A stretch of DNA of 64,000 bases from Chloroflexota bacterium (GCA_029262735.1 JAJCYY010000052.1:1-64000), one strand, 5' to 3'; counted from the first letter of the stretch, positions 1 to 9,863 are shown. Program-made: numbers and translations. Notes: generated by a model not told the origin, from the sequence alone.

Positions 1-182
1 TGCGTGAAAAACAGGTGATCGATGTCGAGCGGATGCAGTCCTCGCTGTGTCATCTTGTAGGTGGTCGCCGGGCCGCAGTCGAACATGATCTTCTTGCCCC
101 CGACGTCAACTACGTGTGATGAGCCAAACCGCGCTTTCGTGGGTCTTGGCCCGCCTGATCCGAGAACATGAAGTTTCGCCAA
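1..182 (-). CDS. MBL-fold metallo-hydrolase, N-terminal part (runs off the window)
   Basis: The minus strand reads from a TTG at 182 to the window edge with no stop. The peptide begins MAKLHVLGSGGPRPT and continues with a second strand ending in IMFDCGP and then HPLDIDHLFFT. This is the N-terminal beta-hairpin layout of beta-lactamase-fold hydrolases of the RNase Z/ArsA-like type, and the metal-binding HxHxD motif would follow just outside the window. The TTG is chosen because a purine-rich AGAGGAG lies about 9 bases upstream and no ATG gives the glycine-rich start. The substrate cannot be inferred. The gene is divergent from the broken FAD oxidase to its right. About 60 codons are visible. 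Confidence 0.7.
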   Translation of the reverse strand, partial: MAKLHVLGSGGPRPTKARFGSSHVVDVGGKKIMFDCGPATTYKMTQRGLHPLDIDHLFFT

Positions 183-294
183 TAGAACCGACTCCTCTCT
201 TGTGCCCGGCCAACTTGTGATGCAATCTTCGGGAATCCCTCCGGGGAGTGCAAACGTGACATGAATTTAGTGCCATGAGCGAACGGTCGATGCT

Positions 295-651
295 GTGAAC
301 CCTCCAGACAGTCCGGACATCTACGACATCGTCATTGTCGGTGGTGGAATTGCGGGTCTGACCGTTGCGTACAGGCTGGGTCACAAGAAGGTGCTGCTCC
401 TCGAGAAAGAGAGCGTTCCCGGCGGTCGAACACTTTCTAGCAACATGGGTCCATATGTGTTCAACCAGGGCGCTCAGATGATTCCCGGCGGCGAGACGAA
501 CGTTGCGCGCCTTGCGGATGAGCTTGGTGTTCGCCGAGTGCTGATCGACAAGACGAAGACCTGCACCCACATGAACGGTTCTGTCAGATCTCAGTTCATG
601 CAACGAATAGTTCGCGAGTTGAATGGGGAATCGGGTCCAGAATTATGCTGA
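295..651 (+). pseudogene. FAD-dependent amine oxidase-like protein, truncated by the IS element
   Basis: The protein starts (GTG) with a short leader and then a Rossmann FAD-binding motif, VIVGGGIAGLTVAYRL, followed by LLEKE and PGGRTLSS. This is the dinucleotide-binding fold plus GGR motif of the flavin amine oxidase/phytoene desaturase superfamily. Native coding ends at about position 576, where the left inverted repeat of the IS element begins; the last 25 codons are IS sequence. Family members are usually 400-500 residues, so about 80% is missing, and no matching 3' part appears beyond the right end of the IS. The loss therefore looks like an IS-associated deletion and not a clean insertion. 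Substrate unknown. Confidence 0.75.
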
Positions 652-1522
652 CAGCTCGGCCATTAGCGTCGACCATCTCGTCCTGAACATCCGCCTTCTG
701 GCTCGTGCTTTGATGTTCTCGTCTTTCGATCCATTAACCCTCAAATAGTTTCTTAACTCGGCGAAAGCTGTGCAGAACCGGCTTGCTGATTTGAACCGTT
801 TGAATCCGAGCATCGGATGGTAGCGCTGCTTGATGTGTCGTTGGTCCTGTTCCATCCGATTGTTCAAGTACTGGTTGTGTCGATGGAGAACCTTACGACC
901 AACGATCCAGCGAATGGCCTTTGTATAAGCAGGGTGCTTGTCTGTGGTCAGGCGAAGCGGTCTTTGATCTGCATTTTCCAGGAGACGTCGCAAGAATCGC
1001 CGTGCAGCGTACTTATCTCGCTTCTCACCGAGCATCGAGTCCAACAGGTTGCCTTCACGATCGATAGCTCGATACAGGTAACACCATCGTCCGCTGACCT
1101 TTATGTACGTCTCGTCAAAGTACCAGGAACGACCTGACTTTCCACGTCTCCTGGTACGAAGGTTTGTACTCACCAGAGGTGCAAAGCGGAACTCCCAGTT
1201 ACGAATAGTCTCGTGACTGACTACGAATCCCCGTTGGAGAAGAAGTTCGGAGACATCACGAAATCCCAGCTTGTAGCGGAGTCGCCAGAGCACTGCCATG
1301 AGTACGACATCAGTCGGGAACTGCAGATTGTTGAACGCCGTCCCTGTACGTTCATTGAACTGGCGTCGACATGAAGTACAGAAAATAATCCGATAGCCTA
1401 AAGTCGTTCGTGGACGTCGTTTCGCAATGGATTCAGACTGGCAGTACGGGCAGGACATGGGCAGCTCCTCGTCTTGTTTCAGACGATGCTACCTTCCATG
1501 GAAACTGAGTTCTGACGGAACC
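577..1522 (-). mobile_element. IS6-family-like insertion sequence (946 bp)
   Basis: Imperfect terminal inverted repeats flank a single transposase gene. The left end, GGTTCTGTCAGATCTCAGTT at 577-596, matches the reverse complement of 1503-1522 at 18 of 20 positions. The 8 bases outside the two ends (569-576 and 1523-1530) are not a duplication, although TGAAC occurs in both. Lack of a target duplication and loss of the rest of the interrupted oxidase suggest recombination or deletion after insertion. Length and single-ORF layout fit the IS6 group. Confidence 0.85.
643..1458 (-). CDS. IS6-family DDE transposase
   Basis: The 271-residue protein has an N-terminal zinc ribbon (MSCPYCQSE, then FCTSCRRQF), a helix-turn-helix region with a GFVVSHETIRNWEFRF segment, and a DDE catalytic core. 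The core shows WYFDETYIKV (first Asp), LRLTTDKHPAY (second Asp) and NQYLNNRMEQDQRHIKQRY (Glu in the NRxEQDHR signature of IS6/IS26). It would catalyse copy-in or cointegrate transposition of the flanking inverted repeats. Length is normal or slightly long for the family and the frame is intact, so the element may be active. It is transcribed against the truncated oxidase. The C-terminal RTRWSTLMAELSA lies inside the left end of the element. Confidence 0.92.
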   Translation of the reverse strand: MSCPYCQSESIAKRRPRTTLGYRIIFCTSCRRQFNERTGTAFNNLQFPTDVVLMAVLWRLRYKLGFRDVSELLLQRGFVVSHETIRNWEFRFAPLVSTNLRTRRRGKSGRSWYFDETYIKVSGRWCYLYRAIDREGNLLDSMLGEKRDKYAARRFLRRLLENADQRPLRLTTDKHPAYTKAIRWIVGRKVLHRHNQYLNNRMEQDQRHIKQRYHPMLGFKRFKSASRFCTAFAELRNYLRVNGSKDENIKARARRRMFRTRWSTLMAELSA

Positions 1523-1535
1523 GCTGAACCTGCTT

Positions 1536-2852
1536 ATGTTGTTAGAGGGCGACTTCGTGACCCAGATCGACCGACCGGTAGGAGCGACGGCCGCCCCGAC
1601 TGCCGCCCAGCCGGAGCGTTCTTCCAAGTCGTTCCCGATCAAAGACTCGTTACGGCTGATGCTGATCGGTGACTACCGCCTGCTGCTGCTCTCCAACGCG
1701 CTCATGGTGGCAGGATTCCAGCTCAGGTCCATGGGGCAGGCGTGGCTGGCGCTCGAAGAGACCAATTCTGCCGTATGGGTCGGTATCGTCAACGCATCAC
1801 CGACCATCGGCATGGCCCCGCTGGCGCTGTACGCCGGAGTGATCGTGGACCGCGTCGACCGCAGGCGAATCCTGGCGGGTGCGAAGCTGGTCGCGGCGCT
1901 GATGGCGTTCTTGACTGCTTTCCTCGTCGTATCCGGCCACGTCCAGATGTGGCACCTCATTCCGATCGGCGCCGTCGTGGGCGCGGCGTTTGCGTTCAAT
2001 AATCCGGCCGGAATGACGTACATCACGGATGTGGTGGGTCGAGAGCGGGTGATGCCCGCCGTTTCGTTGAACCAGTCTGTTGCGAACCTGGTCCAGATCG
2101 GCGGACCGGCGATTGGCGGAGCGCTGCTTGCGACGGTCGGCATCAACTGGGTCTTCTTCGTGCTCGGCGGCATATACGGCGTTGCGTTCCTGGCAGCGCT
2201 GCTGTTCAAGACCAGCTCGGTGACGGTTTCGACGGAGGGACGATCGGTCTTGCAGGACCTTCGGCAGGGTTGGAACTACGCGTGGAACACTCCTCACGTG
2301 CGGTGGCTGCTGGTGATCGCTACAACCGCTCTGTTTGTCGGCATTTTCCCAGCGCAGTTGCCGCTGATGGCTCGCGAAGAACTCGGAATCGCAGAGGACT
2401 CGCGGGCGGCGGCGTACGGAGCGCTGCTGGCTGTCAGCGGCGTTGGCGCTCTTTCAGGGTCACTGGCGATTGTGGTCTTCGGTGGCGGCGTGCGAAAGGC
2501 ACACCTGCTGTTCAGCGCATTTGTACTGGTGTCGACGGGAATGCTGGTGCTCGCCGCGGCCGGGAATATCGTGGTTGCGATGGCCGGTACTTTCCTGATC
2601 GGCAGCGCGGGAACTGCGTTCATGACGGCGAACGGGACGTTGATCCAGATGACTGTTTCGCCGGAGTTCCGAGGCCGGGTTTCGAGCGTGTTCATGCTGA
2701 TTATCCAGATGTTCCCGCTGGGCTGGCTGATCGGTGGCGCGCTGGCGGAGTGGATCGGGCCGCGCGGGACGCTTGTGGCGGGAGCGGTGGCGACGCTGTC
2801 GCTGTGCTCGGTGGCGTACTGGAGGGCGAAGGAGCTGCGGGCGATGGACTAG
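1536..2852 (+). CDS. MFS transporter, EntS/MFS_3-like exporter
   Basis: The 438-residue protein has about 12 hydrophobic segments and no signal peptide. The GVIVDRVDRRRIL segment, about 100 residues in, is the loop 2-3 motif (G-x3-DRxxRR) of the major facilitator superfamily, and the second half carries SPEFRGRVSSVFM, typical of the MFS_3 'transmembrane secretion effector' group. Such proteins export siderophores, drugs or other small molecules using the proton gradient; the substrate here is unknown. The first ATG lies 14 bases beyond the right end of the IS, so the native promoter and perhaps the native start may have been displaced. The hydrophilic first 30 residues are unusual. No partner gene adjoins it. 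Confidence 0.85.
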   Translation: MLLEGDFVTQIDRPVGATAAPTAAQPERSSKSFPIKDSLRLMLIGDYRLLLLSNALMVAGFQLRSMGQAWLALEETNSAVWVGIVNASPTIGMAPLALYAGVIVDRVDRRRILAGAKLVAALMAFLTAFLVVSGHVQMWHLIPIGAVVGAAFAFNNPAGMTYITDVVGRERVMPAVSLNQSVANLVQIGGPAIGGALLATVGINWVFFVLGGIYGVAFLAALLFKTSSVTVSTEGRSVLQDLRQGWNYAWNTPHVRWLLVIATTALFVGIFPAQLPLMAREELGIAEDSRAAAYGALLAVSGVGALSGSLAIVVFGGGVRKAHLLFSAFVLVSTGMLVLAAAGNIVVAMAGTFLIGSAGTAFMTANGTLIQMTVSPEFRGRVSSVFMLIIQMFPLGWLIGGALAEWIGPRGTLVAGAVATLSLCSVAYWRAKELRAMD

Positions 2853-2912
2853 AGGGAGTGGGGATGACACCCTTCGACAGGCTCAGGATGGCACGTTGTG
2901 ACGGCTTCGTCG

Positions 2913-2946
2913 TCACCGGGCGCAGCAAGCAGCGCCCCTACCAGAG
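2913..2946. repeat. REP-A palindromic repeat, copy 1
   Basis: Core GGGCGCAGCAAGCAGCGCCC followed by CTACCAGA. It can fold into a short GC hairpin. Near-identical copies lie at 8114-8146, 30697-30728, 32388-32422 and, degenerate, 51624-51657. It sits just after a second short motif, CTTCGACAGGCTCAGGATGG (2873-2892), that also recurs at 3804-3823 and, inverted, near 34245-34266. Confidence 0.75.
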
Positions 2947-2991
2947 TGTTAGGTCGTGCCTACGGGGGGGCACCGGCTGAGACCGAAGAGA

Positions 2992-3606
2992 TTAGAAGGT
3001 GTTGCCCTTGATGCTCTCGGGCGCTCGGTCCTTGTGATCGTTGATGAAGCTGCGAATCGCTGCTTCGTCAAATGCGTCGAGGTACAGGCTGTGCCGCCAT
3101 GCTGTGATGGCGATGCGAGCCGGCATATCGGTGTACGGGGACAGGATGAACTGCGACGGGTTCCTGGGGACTAGCCCCGAAAGCTGGCCGACGAGTTGTT
3201 CGCACCCTTCGGGGCAGTTGTAGTGGATGCCGATTCCGCCGTGTTCGAGGTTGTGGACCAGGACCTCATCCGGGATTACGAAGTTGTACTCTCCCCAGCG
3301 CGCGGGCGACGGGATCCTGGCGGGTGTGTTCGGGGCGAACCAGTGCGCGCCTGATGTGGCAGGCGATTCGGTGTAGGAATTCACATAGCTGCCGGCGGCG
3401 ACGTGCAGGCCACCGTTGTCCGGGTTGGTCAGTACCTGGCCGACAACCGGCGCAGGCGGGACGGCCCCGATAGCCGTTGGTGTTGGATCGGCAGCTATCG
3501 GAACGGCAGCCGTTGGTTCGTCGCCGTCACCTGAACCGCAGGCGGCGGCAGTAGCGACCAGGGACATGAATACCGGGAGCACGACGCGCTGCAAAGTTCT
3601 ATTCAT
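2992..3606 (-). CDS. DUF3105 lipoprotein
   Basis: This 204-residue protein begins with a lipoprotein signal (basic MNRTLQR, hydrophobic core, TAAAC lipobox) and a short Thr/Pro-rich spacer, so it should be anchored outside the membrane. The C-terminal 130 residues carry the DUF3105 signature: SPATSGAHW, VHNLEHGGIGIHYNC and a final segment with ITAWRHSLYLDAFDE. The conserved His and Glu of HNLEHG suggest a metal or ligand site, but no activity is established for the family. Members are common in Actinobacteria and Chloroflexota. The gene stands alone, convergent with the MFS gene, with repeats on both sides. Confidence 0.88.
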   Translation of the reverse strand: MNRTLQRVVLPVFMSLVATAAACGSGDGDEPTAAVPIAADPTPTAIGAVPPAPVVGQVLTNPDNGGLHVAAGSYVNSYTESPATSGAHWFAPNTPARIPSPARWGEYNFVIPDEVLVHNLEHGGIGIHYNCPEGCEQLVGQLSGLVPRNPSQFILSPYTDMPARIAITAWRHSLYLDAFDEAAIRSFINDHKDRAPESIKGNTF

Positions 3607-4041
3607 GCGGTTGATTGTAGGTGAGAGTGGGACAGCCGACCGTTTGTCGTTCCGGCAGAAAAAACTGTTTTCTGAGTGAGTTGATTCCTGAGAGATGGTG
3701 AATCAAGTTGGCTGAGTTCAAATCCTCTCTCCCCTTGTCGGGTGCCCGCTTGCGGGCGCGAGTTAGAGAGAGGGGGCGTCGGCCGAAGGCCGACTTTCCG
3801 TCGCCCTTCGACAAGCTCAGAATGGCGTAAGGCTTCACACTCTCCCTCTCCTTACGGTCGGTATGGCCGGTGATGGCCTGGTTTCGAGATCGTCATATCG
3901 ATCGGGATGAGCCACAGAAGACCCCGGTAAGCGCAGTGCCTTCACGACTTACTCATGGCGCGGTCATTCGCCCTCGATACGCGACGGGTAGCTTCATACG
4001 GGACTAAAGTGGGGAATGCCTACGCCAACGGAGGGACACCA

Positions 4042-6294
4042 ATGGCCAGCAGATACTCGACTGAAACGATGGCCCGCTATTGCGCAGAACGACCCAAGCG
4101 CATGACCGGTATCTGGCTGGCGATACTGCTGGTTGGCGTGCTTGTTATTGGAACCCTCTGTTCAAGCGCAATCACGAGCTCAGACAGTTTCCTTAGAGAT
4201 ATTCCTGAGTCTGAGGTGGCCCAGGACCTTATCGATGAGCGCTTCGCAGCTCCCGGGAGCGTCGATGAACCAGAGACCGTCTCGGAGATCCTGATCGTTC
4301 GTTCGAGTGATTTGACGGTGGATGATCCGGCTTACCGGGAGAGAATTGAAACACTCCACGCCGCTATCAACGAGGAAGGCGCCAGGCAGGTCGGTGGCGC
4401 TCCCGTAGTCACCAACACCGTCAACTACTACGTGACGAATGACGAAGGGCTGGTTTCGGACGACCGAAGCACGACCATTGGCTACGTGGTGATGGCGGGC
4501 GACGTCGATCAGGTTATCGACAATCTCCCGCCGATCCATGAGATCGTCCACGATGCCGACGGGGTTGACGGTTTCGAGGTGTACCTGGTCGGCAATGGCT
4601 CCTTCAGCAGCACGTTCAACGAGATCGCTGAAAATGATCTTGTGACCGGTGAAGGAATCGGCGTGATTGTGGCCCTGTTAATCCTGGTCCTTGTTTTCCG
4701 TTCTCTCGGGGCTGCTCCAATCCCGATCTTCCTGGCCATTGTCACGATCATCATGGCGATCTTCGCAACATCGCTGATTGGCCAGGTTCAACCGGTCTCG
4801 TTCTTCATCATCAACATGATCACGATGATCGGGCTTGCGGTTGGGATCGACTACTCGCTGTTCATAGTTGGCAGGTACAGAGAGGAACGATCAAAGGGCC
4901 TGGAAAAGGTCGACGCGATCGCGCGGGCCGGAGCCACCGCTTCGCGATCTGTCTTCTTCTCCGGGTTGACTGTTGTGGTTGCGCTGGTCGGAATGCTGGC
5001 TGTGCCGGCAAGCATCTATTTCAGCCTCGGACTCGGCGCAATCCTGGCGGCCGTGATGGCGGTGCTGGCGGCCATGACGCTGCTTCCCGCGATTCTCAGC
5101 CTTGTTGGCGATAAGGTGAACGCCGTCCGAATCCCTATTCCCGGTGCAAACCGAGGAAACAAAGAGGGGGGCTTCTGGCATTCCGTGACACGGCTTGTCA
5201 TGGCACATCCGGTGCTCGGCCTCGTGTTCTCCGCCGGTCTCCTGATCCTGTTTGCGGTACCCGCGCTCAACTTAAAAACCGGTGCTGCAGGACTCGAGAT
5301 TCTCTCGGAAGACCATGCGGTCAAACGCGGATTTAATATCCTCACCGAAGACTTCTCCTCAGGGCTTGTGGAAACAACGGACATTGTGATCGACGCGCCG
5401 AACGTCAACTCAGCAGCCGTGTTGGCGGGTATTAGCCGACTGCAGGACCGCCTGGCCACCGACGACAGGTTCAGTCCGGCGGAACTCGTAGTGAACGACG
5501 CAGGCAACCTCGGCCGGCTCGCACTTCCGATCAACGCCGCAACCAACGAAGAAGGCTTCAAGGCTGTCAGAACGCTCCGCAGCGACTACATACCGGATGC
5601 AGCGATTCCGGCTGACGTGTATGTCGGGGGTGCGGGAGCATCGAACGTTGACTTCATTAGCCTGGGTGACACGTGGCTGCCTTACGTCGTCGTGTTCGTG
5701 CTGGCGATGAGCTTCATACTGCTCACCGCCGTCTTCCGATCGCTGGTTGTGCCGATAAAAGCAATCATCATGAACCTGCTGTCGGTTGGCGCAACCTACG
5801 GGTTGATGACGCTGGTGTTCATCGAGGGATTTGGCGCCGATTTACTGGGCTTCACGGAGGTCGACGCCATCGATTCGTGGATCCCGCTCTTCCTTTTCTC
5901 TGTGCTGTTCGGGCTTTCAATGGACTATCACGTGATTCTGCTGAGCAGGATCCGGGAGCACTTCGATGAGACGGGCAACAACGAGGAGTCTGTTGCGTTC
6001 GGCCTGCAGTCCACGGCCGGAATGATTACCGGCGCAGCGATCATCATGGTGGCCGTGTTCCTGGGTTTCGCCCTGGCCGAGCTGGCGATGTTCCAGCAGA
6101 TGGGCTTCGGACTGGCTGTCGCCGTCTTCCTGGATGCGACGATCGTTCGGTCTGTGCTCGTGCCTGCCAGCATGAAGCTGCTGGGCGACCGCAACTGGTA
6201 CCTGCCGGGATTCCTGGACTGGCTGCCAGACCTTCGGGTGGAAGGCTCCACTACGGTCTCACCGGACCGTGCGCCTGCTGAAGGCGGCGATTAG
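4042..6294 (+). CDS. MMPL/RND-family transporter
   Basis: About 750 residues with two homologous halves, each with one membrane anchor, a large extracytoplasmic domain and a cluster of five or six helices. MITMIGLAVGIDYSLFIVGRYREE in the first half and LFGLSMDYHVILLSRIREHF in the second are the GxxxDYxxF-type helices of MMPL proteins that carry the proton-relay Asp-Tyr pair. The family exports lipids, hopanoids or drugs; the cargo here is unknown. I start at the ATG at 4042 because GGAGGG lies 6-11 bases upstream and the first helix follows 30 residues later; the upstream in-frame ATG at 3955 adds an unlikely leader. No periplasmic adaptor or regulator gene adjoins it. Confidence 0.88.
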   Translation: MASRYSTETMARYCAERPKRMTGIWLAILLVGVLVIGTLCSSAITSSDSFLRDIPESEVAQDLIDERFAAPGSVDEPETVSEILIVRSSDLTVDDPAYRERIETLHAAINEEGARQVGGAPVVTNTVNYYVTNDEGLVSDDRSTTIGYVVMAGDVDQVIDNLPPIHEIVHDADGVDGFEVYLVGNGSFSSTFNEIAENDLVTGEGIGVIVALLILVLVFRSLGAAPIPIFLAIVTIIMAIFATSLIGQVQPVSFFIINMITMIGLAVGIDYSLFIVGRYREERSKGLEKVDAIARAGATASRSVFFSGLTVVVALVGMLAVPASIYFSLGLGAILAAVMAVLAAMTLLPAILSLVGDKVNAVRIPIPGANRGNKEGGFWHSVTRLVMAHPVLGLVFSAGLLILFAVPALNLKTGAAGLEILSEDHAVKRGFNILTEDFSSGLVETTDIVIDAPNVNSAAVLAGISRLQDRLATDDRFSPAELVVNDAGNLGRLALPINAATNEEGFKAVRTLRSDYIPDAAIPADVYVGGAGASNVDFISLGDTWLPYVVVFVLAMSFILLTAVFRSLVVPIKAIIMNLLSVGATYGLMTLVFIEGFGADLLGFTEVDAIDSWIPLFLFSVLFGLSMDYHVILLSRIREHFDETGNNEESVAFGLQSTAGMITGAAIIMVAVFLGFALAELAMFQQMGFGLAVAVFLDATIVRSVLVPASMKLLGDRNWYLPGFLDWLPDLRVEGSTTVSPDRAPAEGGD

Positions 6295-6563
6295 CAAAGA
6301 GGGATCTTCATAGACGCGATTCCCTACGCGCATCTAGCTTAACTGCGGGCCGGAAATGACCCGATTCGGGCTTGCCGTCTACGGCATTGCCTGGAAGTTG
6401 CATGCGCGGTCGGCCCGGAGGGTTTCGCTCATCCCGAGCCGCGACCTCAGACCTTGCTGACAATGCGAACCATGTAACATCCCGTATTCGTCCAACTGGC
6501 GATATCGACCGGCGTTTTCAAACTGCCGGTCAGCTAACGAGAAAATGGAAGTAGAGGGAACGG

Positions 6564-7649
6564 TTGCCACAGGAAACCCAGGGTGTCATTGCAGGCGGCA
6601 AGGGTGAGCCGGTCCGGCTCGAAACGATAGTCGTGCCAGATCCCGGACCGGGCGAAGTGCTGGTCCGCGTTCAGGCTTCAGGCGTGTGCCACACCGATCT
6701 GCACTACCGTGAGGGCGCGATCTCGGACGACTTCCCGTTCCTGCTTGGCCACGAGGCCGCCGGGACTATCGAGGAGGTTGGCGAGGGTGTCGAAAATGTT
6801 GCGCCGGGCGACTTCGTGATCCTTGCGTGGCGTGCGCCGTGCGGCACCTGTCGCTCCTGCCTGCGAGGGCGTCCGTGGTACTGCTTCGATAGTCAGAACG
6901 CGAAAAATCCCATGACGCTGGCGGACGGCACCGCACTTTCACCGGCACTCGGCATCGGCGCATTTACAGAGCTGACGGTCGTCGCGGCGGACCAGGCCGT
7001 GAAGGTCAACCCGGCGGCGAAGCCGGAGGCGGCGGGGCTGATCGGCTGCGGGATCATGGCCGGGCTGGGCGCTGCGATAAATACCGGAAATGTTGGCCGT
7101 GGCGACTCGGTGGCGGTGATCGGTTGCGGCGGTGTTGGCGATGCTGCGATCGCAGGATCGAAGTTGACGGGCGCACACACGATCATCGCTGTTGACGTGG
7201 ATGACCGGAAGCTGGAGTGGGCGAAGGAGTTCGGGGCGACGCATACCGTGAATGCAAGAAACGCCAATCCTGTCGAGGCGATTCGGGCTATCACGGGCGG
7301 GAACGGGGCCGATGTGGTGATCGAGGCGATCGGCACTCCGGAGACGTATGAGCAGGCGTTTTATGCGCGGGATTTAGCGGGCACCGTGGTGCTGGTGGGC
7401 GTGCCGAACCCGGAGATGCGGATTGACCTGCCGCTGCTGGAGGTGTTCGGCCGCGGCGGCGCGCTGAAGTCGTCGTGGTATGGCGATTGCCTGCCGACGC
7501 GTGATTTTCCCATGTTTATTGATCTGTACCTTCAGGGCCGGCTTGACCTGGAGAGGTTTGTTTCGGAGACGATAGGGGTTGGCGACGTTGAGGAGGCGTT
7601 CCACAGGATGGAGCGAGGCGAGGTGCTGAGGTCTGTGGTGGTGTTTTAG
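6564..7649 (+). CDS. Zn-dependent alcohol dehydrogenase, S-(hydroxymethyl)mycothiol dehydrogenase-like
   Basis: A 361-residue medium-chain dehydrogenase. It shows catalytic zinc residues in [12 protein letters not shown] and LLGHEAAG, four structural-zinc cysteines in [15 protein letters not shown], and a Rossmann [12 protein letters not shown] motif binding NAD. The runs [27 protein letters not shown] and [16 protein letters not shown] are characteristic of MscR, which oxidises the formaldehyde adduct of mycothiol. Assignment to MscR is from family resemblance; the organism need not make mycothiol, and other hydroxymethyl-thiol or alcohol substrates are possible. Start is TTG at 6564 with AGAGGG 6 bases upstream. 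It is monocistronic, with a repeat-rich gap downstream. Confidence 0.85.
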   Translation: MPQETQGVIAGGKGEPVRLETIVVPDPGPGEVLVRVQASGVCHTDLHYREGAISDDFPFLLGHEAAGTIEEVGEGVENVAPGDFVILAWRAPCGTCRSCLRGRPWYCFDSQNAKNPMTLADGTALSPALGIGAFTELTVVAADQAVKVNPAAKPEAAGLIGCGIMAGLGAAINTGNVGRGDSVAVIGCGGVGDAAIAGSKLTGAHTIIAVDVDDRKLEWAKEFGATHTVNARNANPVEAIRAITGGNGADVVIEAIGTPETYEQAFYARDLAGTVVLVGVPNPEMRIDLPLLEVFGRGGALKSSWYGDCLPTRDFPMFIDLYLQGRLDLERFVSETIGVGDVEEAFHRMERGEVLRSVVVF

Positions 7650-8216
7650 TGGATGTTGCTTCCGCAAGCTGTGGCCAATCCAGGAATCGGCGACAGAGTC
7701 GGGCGAAGAAAAAGAATCGGTCCTAAATTTCTACATCGTTGGTGAGGTAGGTACCGCATCCGCCTGTGCTGCAGCGAAGGAGGAGGGTGGGGGTGCGAGT
7801 TAGAGGGAGGGTCGTTTGTGCAGGTGAGTCAGGTTGATCGCACAAGACGAAACGACCCTCACCCGCAAGCGGGAGAGGGGAATTGGCGATGATGGCAACT
7901 GAGCTAATTGCAGCCTGAGCGAGGCCGAAAGGTGTGAGTCAGAATCTCTCGGTGTTCTCACTTGGATGGTGGAGTGGATCGCAGATTGCTTGCAAGGGCG
8001 GGCGAATGCTGATGTTCGGTGAGATCCCTCCGCTGCGGTCGGGATGACAATACGGGCGGTCGGGATGACAATAAAGTCCGCCGTGCGCGCTGCCCGAAAA
8101 GTCCACCACGCGGACCGGGGCGCAGCAAGCGGCGCCCCTACCAGAGATGCGACGGGCGACCTTCTGGCTCGCGCCCGCTAGCGGGCACCTGAATCTGCGT
8201 GGGAGAATCGCTCGAA
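7650..8216. repeat. Repeat-rich intergenic region
   Basis: No convincing gene. It holds a partial copy of the long composite repeat (GTCGGGCGAAGAAAAAGA, about 7700-7717), a CCCTCACCCGCAAGCGGGAGAGGG palindrome (7856-7879), half of a REP-B element (about 7938-7957), the motif GATCCCTCCGCTGCGGTCGG (8022-8041; again at 26415-26434) and REP-A copy 2 (8114-8146). The density of different repeats in 570 bases marks it as a repeat landing site. Confidence 0.6.
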
Positions 8217-9389
8217 TCATTCCTGGTCTGGCGACAGGTAGTAGGTGACGAGCGCCCAGACCTCGACCGGCCCCACGTCGCCGCCAGCGGTTAGCTCCGG
8301 AGCATCGGTCGGTCCCGGCTCCCAGGTGAACGTGATGCCGTCGTCGAACCAAAGTCCTTCTGAAAAGTAGCGGTACTGCGAGTTCCACCCGTTCTGGCGG
8401 TGGACCGGATGCCCGTGGAATCGCTGGGCGAAGGCCCCGGCCGACCAGGCCCAGCTGGAAAAGAAAAAATCTTCGGTGCCTGAGCTGTCATAGGCCTTCG
8501 ACGGATCATCCCCGAAACGGCCCACCATGTTCATCTCCGGCCAGTGGAACGACTTGCCCGCCTCCTCCCAGACCGCCAGGTAGACCGAATCGATATACCC
8601 GGCGCGGCCTTCGACATCGACCAGTTCGATGCTCTCGCCGGGGTGCAGAATGACGCGCTCATAGGCCGCTGTCCGATATTCAAAAGCGGGCTGGTTCGCC
8701 GGAGATTCTGCGTGGACAAGATACTCAACCTGACTGAAGACGTTGAGTGGATTCGCAACATCGCCGTTGTGCAGTTCGATGATCAGGGAGCTTCGGAAGG
8801 GGATGTCGACGAAGCGGTAGAAACCGATGCGGCCAATCGGAAACGGGTCGCCGGCACGCAGGAAGTAGCTAGAGACGCCGACCTGGTCGGCGAGCCAGCG
8901 GGTTGGATTGCCGTCGCCCGGCGGGAAGCCACGCGTGTAGAAGAAGTCGACCAGTTCCAGGTCGGTGACGGGCTCCAGTTCGCCATCGACGAAGATCTTT
9001 ATTCTCGAATGCTCGAGGCTGGCCTTGGATGCGGCGCCGCTGCCCAGTATGACGTTGACGCCGACGACTTCCCCGGCAGATTTTTCGACCCTGAGCAGCT
9101 CGACGCTCTGGCCGCCGGGGAGTTGGTGACGCTCCAGCGACTGGGAGAGGAGGCGGGAACCGGAGTTGTTGGCGGGGGTGAGGGATTGGGAGGTGGCTGG
9201 TGTTGGGCTGGCCTGCGACAAGGGACTCAAGGTGGGTAAGGGGGTGCTGGTAGAGGTCGGGATTGACGTGGGATCAGCGGCCTCTGCCAGCGACGGAGCA
9301 GGATTCGAAGTTGAACACGCGGCGACTCCCAGTAGCACGGTCGCAACTGCGATGGCTCGAAGGCTGGAAAATGTGCTGAGGCGGTACAT
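8217..9389 (-). CDS. DUF2961 lipoprotein
   Basis: The 390-residue protein has a lipoprotein signal (LLGVAAC, Cys at about residue 25), a Ser/Thr/Pro-rich spacer to about residue 75 and a DUF2961 region. Features of that region are VDFFYTRGFPPGD, FVDIPFRSSLIIELHN and DSSGTEDFFFSSWAWSAG, the last being the conserved GTEDYF-type motif. DUF2961 proteins have jelly-roll-like folds and some are glycoside hydrolases (difructose anhydride/arabinan-active enzymes are described), so an extracytoplasmic carbohydrate role is plausible but unproven. It is a single gene on the minus strand. Confidence 0.85.
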   Translation of the reverse strand: MYRLSTFSSLRAIAVATVLLGVAACSTSNPAPSLAEAADPTSIPTSTSTPLPTLSPLSQASPTPATSQSLTPANNSGSRLLSQSLERHQLPGGQSVELLRVEKSAGEVVGVNVILGSGAASKASLEHSRIKIFVDGELEPVTDLELVDFFYTRGFPPGDGNPTRWLADQVGVSSYFLRAGDPFPIGRIGFYRFVDIPFRSSLIIELHNGDVANPLNVFSQVEYLVHAESPANQPAFEYRTAAYERVILHPGESIELVDVEGRAGYIDSVYLAVWEEAGKSFHWPEMNMVGRFGDDPSKAYDSSGTEDFFFSSWAWSAGAFAQRFHGHPVHRQNGWNSQYRYFSEGLWFDDGITFTWEPGPTDAPELTAGGDVGPVEVWALVTYYLSPDQE

Positions 9390-9863
9390 GGGTGCGGAGC
9401 CTGGATAGATGATCGAAACCGACGGTGAGGGCGGTTGTCTGATCTCATTTTCCGCCGATGACGGGTCCGATTACTACGTTCTGCCACGACGATCAGGCCG
9501 ACGTTTCCACACATGTGTTGTGGAGCGAAGGCTCGGCGAGGTTGCAGAATCCCGCGAGCAGACGTTGCTTGCACTCAAGGAATCGGAGGGCGTCGGTGGC
9601 ACTGAGGGAGCTCGTGGTTACGCCGCAAACCTCAGAGCAATCGACGGAAGTTGATCTCGATGGCATTAACTGTGATCGGTCCGTCCGACGGACAATCGCC
9701 GGATTAACTGCGTCCGCGATTAGTCGATCCACCGTTGCCGGGTGCGAATTCAGTTAACCCCTGCTCAAATACCTTCGAGCTGGCTTTCCCGAGATAACGG
9801 ACGTTCCTGGAAGGCCAACAGGTGCAGCGAAAGGCATCTCTGTGCCACTCTGGTGGTAACTGT
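9390..9863. other. Intergenic region, nothing recognised
   Basis: Between the start of the DUF2961 gene and the end of the epimerase gene. Short open frames here lack ribosome sites and protein-like composition. I see no RNA gene or repeat family member. It presumably holds the DUF2961 promoter. Confidence 0.4.
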
